64,000 bases of DNA from VAZQ01 sp034669045. GTDB lineage: Bacteria > Pseudomonadota > Alphaproteobacteria > Rhizobiales > Xanthobacteraceae. Both the position numbers and the translations under genes were made by a program. Under the pieces are notes generated by a model. That model did no database searches, had not been told where the DNA came from, and saw only the letters and a program-made list of their open reading frames with translations. Every line of letters begins with the position of its first letter. Within the stretch, counting starts at the first letter, position 1. The stretch is taken from contig JAXDOD010000086.1 of assembly GCA_034669045.1 (NCBI GenBank), positions 13,378-77,377 of the forward strand, given 5' to 3'. Positions 34,801 to 43,221 of the stretch are shown here, piece by piece.

Positions 34801-36198
34801 CCGCCCGCGGCGGGTGCTGAAGCCCTCCGACAACATGTCCACGACCGCGGCAAAATCCTCCCGCGCCAGGTTGCGATACGGCCATGCTCGCCGCACCAGC
34901 GCATAAAGCGCGTCCTCGCCGTACTCACGGGCGGCGACCTCGGCGACGATCTGCTGCGCCAGCACATCGAGCGGCTGCTCCGGAATGACGAGACGATCGA
35001 GCTCGCCGCGACGCACGCTGTCGAGCAGCGCCGCGCACTCGACCAGTTCGTCGCGCGAGAGCGGAAACAGCCGGCCTTTCGGCGTGCCGTCGACCGCATG
35101 GCCGGAGCGACCGACGCGCTGGAGGAAGCTGGCGATCGAGCGCGGCGAACCGAGTTGGCAGACGAGGTCGACGTCGCCGATATCGATGCCGAGTTCGAGC
35201 GAGGCGGTGGCAACCAGCGCCTTGAGCTTGCCGTGCTTGAGGCGCTGCTCGGCATCGAGCCGCTGCTCCTTGGCGAGGCTGCCGTGATGCGCCGCCACAT
35301 TCTCATCGCCGAGCAGGCCGGAGAGCTTGCGCGTCGCGCGCTCGGCCATCCGGCGCGTGTTGACGAAAATGAGCGTCGTCCGGTGTTCCCCAACCAGATC
35401 CGCCAAACGGCGGTACACCTGGTCCCAGACCTCCGCCGACATCACCGCTTCGAGCGGCGAGTCGGGGACGTCCAGCGCGAGGTCGCGCGCGCGGCGATGG
35501 CCCCAATCCACGATCACCGGAGCCGCCACGTCATCTTGTCCTGCGCCGACCAGGAACCGCGCCACGTCCTCGATCGGCTTTTGGGTGGCCGAGAGGCCGA
35601 TCCGGAGCAGCCGATCGCCGCAGAGCGCAGCAAGCCGCTCCAGCGAGAGCGCCAGATGGCTGCCGCGCTTGTTCGGCGCCAGCGCGTGAATCTCGTCGAC
35701 AATCACCGTCCGGGTGGTCGCAAGCATCCTGCGGCCGGATTCCGATCCGAGCAGGACGTAAAGCGATTCCGGCGTGGTGACGACGATATGGGGCGGCCGG
35801 CGGACCATGCGCTGGCGCTCTCCCGCCGGTGTATCGCCGGTGCGCACCCAGGTGCGGATATCGACATCGGCAAGGCCCTGCTCGCGCAATGCCGCCCGGA
35901 TGCCGGACAGCGGAGCGTCGAGATTTTTCCGGATGTCGTTCGACAGCGCCTTCAAGGGGGAGACGTAGACGACCTGGGTCTCGTCCGGCAGCCCGCCGTC
36001 AAGTCCCTGACGCACCAGATCGTCGATCGCCGACATGAAGGCAGCCAGGGTCTTGCCGGAACCGGTCGGGGCGGAAACCAGCACATTGCGCCTGGCCTTG
36101 ATGGCCGGCCAGGCTTGCGCCTGCGCGGCCGTCGGCTGGCGGAAGCTACTCTCGAACCACGCGGCGACCGCGGGATGGAACAGCGAAGGTGGACTCAT
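31819..36198 (-). CDS. lhr: Lhr-type large DEAD/DEAH-box helicase
   Basis: This 1459-aa superfamily-2 helicase has Walker A VSAPTGSGKTLAAF (about 41-54), DEIH box IVDEIHALAPNKRGSH (about 160-175), the SAT-like TATASLELGID, and QRVGRSGH motif VI. The helicase core covers ~1-450, followed by the Lhr winged-helix, beta-barrel and long C-terminal extension. Bacterial Lhr is usually about 1500 aa, so it is full length. It is a 3'-5' DNA/RNA unwinding enzyme thought to act in repair. The reverse-strand frame of similar length is only a shadow. It is convergent with the transporter. About 190 bases separate its start from the gene upstream. Confidence 0.92.
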   Translation of the reverse strand: MSPPSLFHPAVAAWFESSFRQPTAAQAQAWPAIKARRNVLVSAPTGSGKTLAAFMSAIDDLVRQGLDGGLPDETQVVYVSPLKALSNDIRKNLDAPLSGIRAALREQGLADVDIRTWVRTGDTPAGERQRMVRRPPHIVVTTPESLYVLLGSESGRRMLATTRTVIVDEIHALAPNKRGSHLALSLERLAALCGDRLLRIGLSATQKPIEDVARFLVGAGQDDVAAPVIVDWGHRRARDLALDVPDSPLEAVMSAEVWDQVYRRLADLVGEHRTTLIFVNTRRMAERATRKLSGLLGDENVAAHHGSLAKEQRLDAEQRLKHGKLKALVATASLELGIDIGDVDLVCQLGSPRSIASFLQRVGRSGHAVDGTPKGRLFPLSRDELVECAALLDSVRRGELDRLVIPEQPLDVLAQQIVAEVAAREYGEDALYALVRRAWPYRNLAREDFAAVVDMLSEGFSTRRGRRGALIHYDGINRLLRGRRGARLTALTSGGTIPDNADYQVLLEPENHVVGTVNEDFAVESLAGDIFQLGNRSYRIQRVERGVVRVEDAHGAAPTIPFWLGEAPGRSDELSESVSRLRTDVSAHLRRDPSGQAALRWLIDDLAMLPAAAEQLVEYLAAGHAALGCLPTQDAIVLERFFDEAGGMQLVVHSPYGSRINRAWGLALRKRFCVTFNFELQAAATEDNIVISLTQAHSFALDEVARYLHSGTVRAVLTQALLDSPMFTTRWRWVIGVALALPRFRGGRKVPPQLARMGAEDLIGAVFPDQIACAENLPGEREIPDHPLVRQAIGDSLTEAMDLEGLERLLRGIESGAVRVIVRDLTQPSPLALEVLSARPYAYLDDAPLEERRTQAVMARRWMSPQDAADLGRLDPDAIARVRSEAWPEAENADELHDALVWLGFLTGDEVQPDPRWSGWLAELAGQNRAAQFEIAGSILWVSAERLPQFRALWPKLKTAPALAVPSRHGEQSWSPDQALVEIVRGRLEGLGPAGVDALAHPLGLRTGEVAVPLAALEAEGFAMRGRFTPEAAADEWCERRLLSRIHHYTLKRLRAEIEPVAARDFLRFLFAWQHVSAEARMAGPKALDHVVAQLEGFEAPAGAWESEILAARLADYEPDWLDERCLAGHIAWMRLRPRNSRSNGEGRPAPVRTTPITLLPRRHAGIWTSLSPRHAAVHASPRAQVLADRIKEQGASFFDELMDTSGLLRSQVEEALAELVALGVVTSDSFGGLRALLVPSSERRPGPNGRRRRRTASFGMEDAGRWALVRRPAAAERNGDAIEHVARTLLTRYGVVFWRLLEREAAWLPPWRELLRVYRRLESRGEIRGGRFVAGFSGEQFALPEAIGLLRATRRQATTDQWVSVSGADPLNLVGILTPGAKLPALAGNRLLYRDGIPTAVLAAGDIVFLETLDHAREWTAQKALLRGPLHAPPISPHAIGEVRREAAVETVSPGRAP

Positions 36199-36389
36199 CG
36201 ACGGAACCCGTACGCAGCCTTGCCGGCACGCGCACTTTAAGCGTGCGGAACGGGCAAAAAGCCTGATTTTGCGCTAGCTCGTGAAGATATGGGATCGACT
36301 GAGGCTGAATCAACAGCGTTTCCGACCGCAGAGGACCTTGAGCCCGCTTGGTTCGGCTTTCTTCCGCGTCCCGCCCCGAACGAAGCCGG

Positions 36390-37295
36390 CTAGCGAGGGT
36401 TAGGCGGCAAGCTGTTGTGGATCGCCGTCGCCGCGATGGCGGCATGGCCAAAAGCGACGCTGAGCTGATGCAGATCGGTCACCACATCCCCCGCTGCATA
36501 CAAGCCTTCGACCGTCGTCCGCTGATGGTCATCCACCTGGAGGTTGCCATTCTCGCTGGATGAGGCTCCGAGCGCGGTAGCCAGCTCCGAGCGAACCACG
36601 CAGCCGAGAGCTGGGTAGACGGCGTCCATTTCGTGACACTCTCCAGTCTGCGTGATGACCGCAAGCCTGTGATCGGACGTCCGCTCAAGCCGCTCGACCT
36701 TTCCCATCAGTTTCACATCTGCCTTTCGAAGGTGCTCCTGCCGGCCGGCATCAGCGGCCGTGTCCTCGGTCAAGAACAGCGACACATCTCGACTGTAGGT
36801 GCGCAGGAAAAGGGCTTTTTTGCCTCCTGAATCGATATCGCCAAGCACGCCAATGCGGCGGTCCATGGCTTCGTACCCGTCGCAGATCGGACAGAACCGG
36901 ATTGCATCGGCCGGGCACTCGGCCGGCCGGCCGTCGATCGGAGGACAATGATCGACGATGCCCGTTGCCAACAAGATGAAACGAGCATGGATGTCGCGGC
37001 CGGATGTCGCGACGAACGTGTTCGCATCTTCCTTGCGCAGTGACGTTTCCTTGCGCAGTGAGGTTACATGGCCGCTCACCAACTCGGCCCCGTATTGGCG
37101 GGCCTGCGCGCGGAGCCGGCGCAGCAGTTCCGGTCCGCCAATTCCGAAGAAACCCGGATAATTGTGACTCTCCGGGATCGTGGCAGCCCGACTCTCACCG
37201 GCATCGATAACCCGGATGCGCCGTCGATACCGGCCGAGATAAATGGCGGCCAACAGGCCGGCCGGGCCCCCGCCTATGATGAGACACTCCAACAT
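36390..37295 (-). CDS. Thioredoxin-reductase-like FAD/NAD(P) oxidoreductase
   Basis: This 301-aa flavoprotein has the N-terminal FAD loop LIIGGGPAGLLAAIYLGRYR, the redox-centre motif RFCPICDGYEAMDRRIGVLG (CPIC, about 131-150, with the NAD(P) glycines after it), and C-terminal GLYAAGDVVTDLHQLSVAFG, which contacts FAD. The CxxC is of the TrxR class though the protein lacks a partner thioredoxin nearby. It is likely cytoplasmic. The ATG at 37295 is 121 bases from a minus-strand EcfG-type promoter (37417-37442), so stress induction is likely. Its partner protein is unknown. Confidence 0.88.
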   Translation of the reverse strand: MLECLIIGGGPAGLLAAIYLGRYRRRIRVIDAGESRAATIPESHNYPGFFGIGGPELLRRLRAQARQYGAELVSGHVTSLRKETSLRKEDANTFVATSGRDIHARFILLATGIVDHCPPIDGRPAECPADAIRFCPICDGYEAMDRRIGVLGDIDSGGKKALFLRTYSRDVSLFLTEDTAADAGRQEHLRKADVKLMGKVERLERTSDHRLAVITQTGECHEMDAVYPALGCVVRSELATALGASSSENGNLQVDDHQRTTVEGLYAAGDVVTDLHQLSVAFGHAAIAATAIHNSLPPNPR

Positions 37296-37416
37296 GCAGC
37301 TACGAACGAACCCGCGCGCTTCGCGGACGCGGCGTTATCCTCCACATTCCGAGGAGTTTTTGGACGTGACGATCCGTGGCGGAGCCTCCGGAGTGTTCGG
37401 AAGTACCCGGCTGGGC

Positions 37417-37442
37417 AACGGCCTTGGAGCGAGGAATGTTCC
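37417..37442 (-). promoter_or_regulatory. EcfG-type promoter for the flavoprotein
   Basis: On the minus strand GGAAC (37442-37438), 17 bases, CGTT (37420-37417), exact consensus, 121 bases before the flavoprotein ATG. It lies in the 230-base gap between the debranching enzyme's stop and the flavoprotein. Confidence 0.7.
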
Positions 37443-37526
37443 GACTGGGCTGCCATTTAGACGCTGCCGCATCTCCTGCTCATTCAGCCATCGCATCCCG
37501 CCAGGGGGATGTGCGAGACGTGACAG

Positions 37527-39764
37527 TCACGAGCACAGGGCGGCAATTCTGACGGCACCCTCGTTACGCAAGACCTTCAGCGAGACGCTTGAACCATCTC
37601 TGCGCACGCGCAGATCGACCCTGCAGGGGCCTATCTGCAAGTTGGTCAATGTCACCGTGTCAAGGAATGCCGGCAGTTGTGGGTTTCGCAAGACGATTTC
37701 ACGGCGCGTCAGGTCGAATTCCAAACCGAGCGACACCTGGATCATCAGAAAGGGCGTTCCTGCGGCCCAAGCCTGTGGTGAACATGCCACCGGATAGAGC
37801 GTAGGACCTCTTCCGCGCCCGCGGCGAAATCCACAATAAAGCTCCGGGAGCCGTCGGAAATCCATGTAGCTGGCGGCCTCGAACAGCGCTTCAAAGATGC
37901 GGCTGACGGCCGTCCTAAAGCCATAGCGCGCGAAGCCGGCCGCTATGAGCGAGTTATCGTGGGGCCAGATCGATCCATTGTGGTACGACATCGGGTTATA
38001 CCGTACTTCATTCGTGGCCAGCGTCCGGATCCCCCAACCCGAGAAAAATGATTTCTGCATCAGATTCCGCACTACGTCGTCGGCATGCTCGGGCGATGCA
38101 ATACCGCTCATTAAAACTTGGCCCGCGTTCGACGTGCGCACACGACATTGCCGCTTTTGTCCATCCAGCGCGAGGGCGTAGGTTCCAAGGTCAGAGCACC
38201 AGAACGACTCCTCGAAACGCTGGGCCAATGTGTCGGCTGCGCGTGAAAGTGTCTCTGCTCTCTCGTTCTTGCCAAGTCTTCGCGCGCTGACCGCGGCCGC
38301 GCGCTTGGCCGCGTAGACATAAGCTTGAACTTCGCAGAGGGCGATTGGCCCTTCAGCCAGGCTGCCGTCCGCATGGAAGATCGAATCTTGGGAGTCCTTC
38401 CACCCTTGATTGACCAATCCCTGGTCGTTGCGCCTATGGTACTCTATGAATCCATCGCCATCCGCATCGCCGGCGTCATCGATCCAGTCGAGAGCAGCCT
38501 CGATGTTCGGCCAAAGCTTGCGCAACAACTCGACGTCGCCAGTGCGCTCCACGTAGAGCCCCGCGAGCAGCACAAACAAGGGCGTGGAGTCGACACTGCC
38601 GTAATACAGGCCGAACGGAATTTCCCGCAATGCCGCCATCTCGCCGCTTCGCATCTCATGAAGAATCTTTCCAGGCTCCGCGTCGGCAAGCGGATCGGTC
38701 GTATTCGCCTGAAGGGCAGCGAGATGCGTCAGGACCCCTTTCGCCAGATCGGGATAACACCAGAGCATTTGTATCGCGGTGATGATGCCGTCACGGCCAA
38801 ACGCGGTCGAATACCACGGAATGCCGGCATACGGATAAAGGCCGCGTCCCGTGTCCGTGGCAAGCATCCTCAAATCAGCGATTGATCTACACATCACCTC
38901 GTTGAAGATGTTGTTGCTGGTCGAGACCGCAGTGACGTTTCGTGTGACGGTTCTCTGCTGCCTCAGCGCCCCAAGCAGCCCTTTGCGGAACGGAACGGCG
39001 CGGCTCGCTGTCGTCTTCTGCTCCTGCGAACATTCCGCGCTGACATAGATCCAATGGGCGTCGCCGGGATCGATTGTCATGGAATATGACGCGATGCTTG
39101 ATCCCAATCGTTCGGGCGATGGGTCGAATCTCATAAGAGCATGTCTCGATCTTTTATCCAGACCCTCATAAACCAGCGTGACCTGACGATCGCCGTCGAT
39201 CTCGCTTCGCATGCTGCCGCGACGCGCGCGACGCAAGCCTCTGACTTCGAACAGATCAGCGAAGTCGCTCGCGAACGAGAGCGAAACGGTGCAACTGATC
39301 GCACGGTCACCGTAGTTTTGAATTCGAATCCGCTGATAGAGCGTGTCATTCCAGAGAAAGAACGTACGGACAAAATGCAACGTGTCCTTCGCCAGAGCGA
39401 GCTTCTGATCGAAATAGATGTCCGGGTTGGTCAGATCGACTGTCAGCAACGCGTTGTCGTCACGGATGCTGGAGCCGAGCAGCAGCAACTGCATCCCGTT
39501 GAGCAGCAGCTCGAGATGGCCAAGATAGCGAGTGTCCTTGTAGTACAGCCCATCGGCCGAGCCTGGAGTGGCGCCGATGTCACCATGGCTGTCCAGGATC
39601 GCGAAACAGTCATCGTGCTTGAGGACCCGGCGGGGGCGAGTCGAAGGGCCCGTGGCCGCGATATAGAAGGGCACTTCCTGCGCGCGGGCCGACGATTCGT
39701 CGACGGCCGGCTGAACTTGCTGCTTAGACAATAAGCACTCGTGGGTTGGCTGGCTTTCCTTCAT
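37527..39764 (-). CDS. Glycogen-debranching-type amylo-alpha-1,6-glucosidase
   Basis: This 745-aa protein has an N-terminal glycogen-debranching domain (about 40-250, with VLKHDDCFAILDSHGDIG) and an (alpha/alpha)6 barrel with GIPWYSTAFGRDGIITAIQM (about 315-335), the conserved active-site DG of the GH15/GH133-like group. EYHRRNDQGLVNQGWKDSQD holds a second acidic stretch, and MSYHNGSIWPHDNSLIAAGF closes the barrel. It probably attacks alpha-1,6 branches of glycogen or trehalose/glucan polymers. Its start lies inside the end of the upstream glycosyltransferase gene (41-base overlap), which shows the two are one operon. Confidence 0.85.
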   Translation of the reverse strand: MKESQPTHECLLSKQQVQPAVDESSARAQEVPFYIAATGPSTRPRRVLKHDDCFAILDSHGDIGATPGSADGLYYKDTRYLGHLELLLNGMQLLLLGSSIRDDNALLTVDLTNPDIYFDQKLALAKDTLHFVRTFFLWNDTLYQRIRIQNYGDRAISCTVSLSFASDFADLFEVRGLRRARRGSMRSEIDGDRQVTLVYEGLDKRSRHALMRFDPSPERLGSSIASYSMTIDPGDAHWIYVSAECSQEQKTTASRAVPFRKGLLGALRQQRTVTRNVTAVSTSNNIFNEVMCRSIADLRMLATDTGRGLYPYAGIPWYSTAFGRDGIITAIQMLWCYPDLAKGVLTHLAALQANTTDPLADAEPGKILHEMRSGEMAALREIPFGLYYGSVDSTPLFVLLAGLYVERTGDVELLRKLWPNIEAALDWIDDAGDADGDGFIEYHRRNDQGLVNQGWKDSQDSIFHADGSLAEGPIALCEVQAYVYAAKRAAAVSARRLGKNERAETLSRAADTLAQRFEESFWCSDLGTYALALDGQKRQCRVRTSNAGQVLMSGIASPEHADDVVRNLMQKSFFSGWGIRTLATNEVRYNPMSYHNGSIWPHDNSLIAAGFARYGFRTAVSRIFEALFEAASYMDFRRLPELYCGFRRGRGRGPTLYPVACSPQAWAAGTPFLMIQVSLGLEFDLTRREIVLRNPQLPAFLDTVTLTNLQIGPCRVDLRVRRDGSSVSLKVLRNEGAVRIAALCS

Positions 39765-40830
39765 CCCGCGTCGTAGCCGCGTGATCCAACGCTGTCGGCC
39801 GTGTCTTCGACAGGAGCGATTGATAGAGCTTCATATAATGTTTAGCCATGTGCCTGGCGTCGAAGCGACGTTCGAACTGGCGGCGAACCTTGTTCCGATC
39901 CAGCGCGATGACGCGCGGCAGGGCGGTGACAGCCTCTTCGACGGTATTGACCACCGCGCCGGTAATTCCGTCATCGACCACCTCGGGGGCAGAACCGCAG
40001 CGAAAGGCCAACACCGGCGTGCCGCAAGCCATGGCCTCGATCATCGTCAGACCGAATGGCTCTGGCCAATCGATCGGGAAAAGCAAAGCCAATGCTTCCC
40101 CGAGGAAGTCGCTCTTCTGGTGTTCGTTGATTTCCCCAACAAATTCGATTCCGGGGTCGGCAAGGAGCGGCTCGATGTCCTTGCGGAAATATTCCTCGTC
40201 GAGCCGATCGACTTTGGCGGCGATCCTCAGCGGAATGCCCAGCGATCGGGCAATGGCGATGGCCCGGTCGGGTCCTTTCTCCGGTGAAATGCGGCCCATG
40301 AAGGCGACATATCCTCCGTGCGGGTGGCCGTTAAAACGAAGCAGATCGGCCGGAATGCCGTGAGGGATGTTGGCCACGAAATTTGCGCCGGGGACGGGCT
40401 CGCGCTGGGCCTGCGAGATGGAGACCAGCGGCATGTCATCAAAACCCAGATAGAGCGGCCGCAAATCAGGCGAATCCTGCCGGCCGTGCAACGTGGTCAC
40501 CGTACGTGTCGCGAGCGGTCGAAATAACGGAAAATGGAACTGGTCGATATGAAAGTGAATGATATCGAATTCGTCCGCACGCTGCCGGACACGGTCGAGC
40601 ATCAGCATGTAATAGGGGATGATGTCGTGGACGCGAGGCTCGAGCCGGAGCGCCTTTGGCACACACGAGACCAGGTCGCCGGTCGTAACGGAGTCTCCAC
40701 TTGCGAAGAGAGTTACGTGATGCCCTTGCCGCACCAACTCCTCGGTCAAATAAGAGACGATGCGTTCGGTTCCTCCGTAAAGCCGGGGCGGCACGCTTTC
40801 GATCAACGGAGCTACTTGCGCTATCTTCAT
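39724..40830 (-). CDS. Glycosyltransferase family 4-like protein
   Basis: This 368-aa GT-B enzyme opens MKIAQVAPLIESVPPRLYGG and has GGTERIVSYLTEELVRQGHH in the first helix. GRISPEKGPDRAIAIARSLG is near 200, and PFGLTMIEAMACGTPVLAFR (about 280-300) is the E-x7-E donor site of retaining GT4 enzymes. I choose the ATG at 40830 because the family begins there; the frame continues to 40962 without a plausible domain. It overlaps the debranching enzyme gene. A variant EcfG promoter is just upstream. It likely works on glycogen- or trehalose-type carbohydrate with its operon partner. Confidence 0.86.
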   Translation of the reverse strand: MKIAQVAPLIESVPPRLYGGTERIVSYLTEELVRQGHHVTLFASGDSVTTGDLVSCVPKALRLEPRVHDIIPYYMLMLDRVRQRADEFDIIHFHIDQFHFPLFRPLATRTVTTLHGRQDSPDLRPLYLGFDDMPLVSISQAQREPVPGANFVANIPHGIPADLLRFNGHPHGGYVAFMGRISPEKGPDRAIAIARSLGIPLRIAAKVDRLDEEYFRKDIEPLLADPGIEFVGEINEHQKSDFLGEALALLFPIDWPEPFGLTMIEAMACGTPVLAFRCGSAPEVVDDGITGAVVNTVEEAVTALPRVIALDRNKVRRQFERRFDARHMAKHYMKLYQSLLSKTRPTALDHAATTRDEGKPANPRVLIV

Positions 40831-40852
40831 TCGACGGCCTTCGCGCATCCCT

Positions 40853-40877
40853 AACAGGGATTGTCGCAAAATGTTCC
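40853..40877 (-). promoter_or_regulatory. Variant EcfG-type promoter for GT4/debranching operon
   Basis: On the minus strand GGAAC (40877-40873), 16 bases, TGTT (40856-40853), 22 bases before the GT4 start. Only the first base of the -10 differs from CGTT. Confidence 0.5.
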
Positions 40878-40976
40878 GCGCATGCTGCCGATTTCGGAAG
40901 CTTGCCGGGTTCCGCCGCTTGATTGTGCAAAGCGTTGCGGGAACCGCGGCAGGTCCTTGCAAGATAAAACAACGGA

Positions 40977-42260
40977 TCAGGTGCGATCCAGCAGGCCCAA
41001 GCCCTTGATGCGATCGAGGTCGCCGGCGATGAGCCGGTCGCCGATGTCCCGCCGGTACCTGGCATTGGGAATGATCACGCGGTCTGCGAGCCTATTGGCG
41101 CGATCGCGTGCCTCGCGGACGGTCATGCCCGTCCCAGTAACCACCATGGTCCACCCGTAGCCGCCGCTGGTCACGAGCTGTCCGCCCTTCATGCCGACCT
41201 CACCATAGTGCAGGTGCCGGACGTCAGCATCGGTTACTCCCTCAAACACGATCGGCAAGCCAACCGGCTCCTGCACGACGTTGCGTCCGTATGGAAATGG
41301 CGGAGTGGTCATCACGATGCCGGCGGCGAAGCCCGCGCGCGTTTCGAAGGCGTCACCGTTGCGGGTGACCATGGCGTGAAACAGCTCTCCCCACGGCGTT
41401 GCCTGCAACGGGTCCAGAATGGCGTAGCCGGGATAGCCAAAGCGGCAGGTGAATTCGAGCGGCCAGATTCCCTCCTCATTCACGATGGTGTTGAGATTGA
41501 TATATCCGCAATATCCGCCGTTCTTGAGCAGCGGCGCCATTCGCCCCAGCGTCAGGTCGTGAAACCGCGCGGTGTGTTCGTACGTGACGATCGTCCCCAT
41601 CTCGCCGGTCAGTTCACCGAGATCGCCGGTGAAAAAGCGCTTGTGCTCCCAGTCCAGACACGACGGTTTCAGGAATTTGTCGCCGTTGAAATAGGCGCCG
41701 ACACCCATCTCGATGCCCTCGACATGTCGCATCAGAATGAAGCTGGGCGTGTCCGCCGGAAGCCCTGCGAGAAAGGCGCGAACGTCGCGGCCGTCCGCCA
41801 GCCTGCCGACGAAGCTTTCCAGCGGGCCGTTGAACTTGAGAACGTAGCGTCCGGGATGCCGGTCAAGGAATTCAATCGCGCTGGCTGCTTGCGAAAATTC
41901 ATGCACCGGGCAGATGGAAAGACCAAGCTGTTTCAGTATGTCTTGCGCGTAAGCGCGATCGTTTTCGAGCCTATCCCCGTAGGCGCAGCCGCCGACAACG
42001 TGCAAACCGTCGCGGCGCATTTCGTCCTGAAGTTGTCCGCGCTGTTCGGCGGCGTTTTCAAAAAGGACAATGCCTTCATCCCCGGCTTCACGGACCCAGG
42101 CAAGTTCCTGGCGCCACTCGTCCACGTGCGTAACAAGGCCGGCGAGGGTGTCGCGGCACAATTCCTTTGCAATGTAGATTTTGACCTCGTGACCTTCGGC
42201 AAGAAGCCGCAGATAGAGCGAGCTCAGATCGCAATAATCACCGATACCCAGAAAGCGCAT
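40977..42260 (-). CDS. PurD-like ATP-grasp ligase of unknown substrate
   Basis: This 427-aa ATP-grasp protein has the length and overall plan of phosphoribosylamine-glycine ligase: an ATP-grasp core with FILMRHVEGIEMGVGAYF and WEHKRFFTGDLGELTGEMGT, resembling PurD's QDHKR...GGMG. But key positions differ. The N-terminus is FLGIGDYCDLSSLYLRLLAE instead of the GGREHA phosphoribosylamine loop, and the metal motif reads PLEFTCRFGYPGYA where PurD has EFNVRFGDPE. So it probably ligates different partners. It is the last gene of a three-gene minus-strand operon with an oxygenase-like protein (25-base gap) and a methyltransferase, a layout that suggests small-molecule biosynthesis. Confidence 0.8.
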   Translation of the reverse strand: MRFLGIGDYCDLSSLYLRLLAEGHEVKIYIAKELCRDTLAGLVTHVDEWRQELAWVREAGDEGIVLFENAAEQRGQLQDEMRRDGLHVVGGCAYGDRLENDRAYAQDILKQLGLSICPVHEFSQAASAIEFLDRHPGRYVLKFNGPLESFVGRLADGRDVRAFLAGLPADTPSFILMRHVEGIEMGVGAYFNGDKFLKPSCLDWEHKRFFTGDLGELTGEMGTIVTYEHTARFHDLTLGRMAPLLKNGGYCGYINLNTIVNEEGIWPLEFTCRFGYPGYAILDPLQATPWGELFHAMVTRNGDAFETRAGFAAGIVMTTPPFPYGRNVVQEPVGLPIVFEGVTDADVRHLHYGEVGMKGGQLVTSGGYGWTMVVTGTGMTVREARDRANRLADRVIIPNARYRRDIGDRLIAGDLDRIKGLGLLDRT

Positions 42261-42284
42261 GTGCGGGGCCCTGGGCCATGACTG

Positions 42285-43211
42285 TCATGCCGCAACACTG
42301 GCTGCCTGATCGATGTTGAACTCGCGCCGATACCGCTCAAACGTCCTGGCGCCGTGCCAGAGCCGCATCACCGCTCCCTCGCCGATGGCTCTTGCCCGCC
42401 TTGGATCTTCCTCGACCAAGGGACGGAGGACCTCGCGGTTCCAGGCTTGCGAATGCTTTACATCCAAAACGGCATGCACCGCGAAATAATGCCGCTTGCT
42501 GGCCGGCACGCCAAGGCGGCGGAGACCTTCATTCACATAGCCGGCCCGGGTTGGCGCCGTCATCTCGATCACTCCGAGGGCCCCGACCGAATGGAAGGCA
42601 TAGCGGCGATGGCTGGCAAGCGCGATCATCGTATTGCCGAGCGCCAGGGATTCCGGAATGACGGTCTCCGGCGTGGGCGAGATCTGAAAATGGTCCGCAA
42701 GCCGGGCGAGCATTGGCCCGTGCATGCCCTTGCCGGAGCCGCGTCCCATCTCATCCCAGAAGTTTCGCGCCATTTCCAGCTTCGCCTGCACCGAAACCTT
42801 CACTTGCGTGAGAGCCAGAAGGTCTTCGAATCCGGCCTCGCCGGCGACCTCCTGCCATAAGAACCACGTCATCTGTTCGAGCGTGGCCTCGCGAGCGAGC
42901 CAGGGAAAGAGCCGGTCGCCTTGACCGGGACCGGTCTCCTTGAGCCGTTCGAACCAATCCATGAATCCGCCGGCTTCCGACGGAATACTGGCCGTGTGCG
43001 GCGCGATGGCTTTGCGCACGCATTCGATGAACGTGATCTCGGCTTGCGCGACGCGGCACTCATGCAGGAGCTGATCGGGCGGAGTGTCTTCCGGAAGGCC
43101 AGGCTGAAATCGCGCTGCGTTGTATCTGGTGAGCGCCGTCTGGAATTGCGCGAAACGCGGGCCGATCAGTTCCGACGCGTATCTCGTCCAGCCAAGCCGT
43201 TCTCGAAACAT
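42285..43211 (-). CDS. Haem-oxygenase-like diiron (iron-containing redox) enzyme
   Basis: This 308-aa all-helical protein belongs to the iron-containing redox/HDO family. Metal-ligand candidates are FLWQEVAGEAGFEDLLAL (about 118-135), WDEMGRGSGKGMH (E and H ten residues apart), and HYFAVHAVLDVKHSQAW (H-x3-D-x2-H), which match the ligand spacing I remember for SznF-type enzymes. The position where many members have an extra carboxylate (seven after the first E) is Lys here. Such enzymes perform N-oxygenation, fragmentation or desaturation of small molecules, and need an activated substrate. Ten-base gap to the methyltransferase upstream. Confidence 0.8.
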   Translation of the reverse strand: MFRERLGWTRYASELIGPRFAQFQTALTRYNAARFQPGLPEDTPPDQLLHECRVAQAEITFIECVRKAIAPHTASIPSEAGGFMDWFERLKETGPGQGDRLFPWLAREATLEQMTWFLWQEVAGEAGFEDLLALTQVKVSVQAKLEMARNFWDEMGRGSGKGMHGPMLARLADHFQISPTPETVIPESLALGNTMIALASHRRYAFHSVGALGVIEMTAPTRAGYVNEGLRRLGVPASKRHYFAVHAVLDVKHSQAWNREVLRPLVEEDPRRARAIGEGAVMRLWHGARTFERYRREFNIDQAASVAA

Positions 43212-43221
43212 GCAACGCTCC

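Noticed and set aside
34663..36240. A 525-codon plus-strand frame opposite the Lhr helicase gene
   Set aside because: It is a complement of the helicase coding frame in high-GC DNA, with no recognisable family, composition of a shadow, and no ribosome site.
40977..42260. Housekeeping purD
   Set aside because: N-terminal glycine loop and metal motif differ from PurD; the operon partners are not purine genes.
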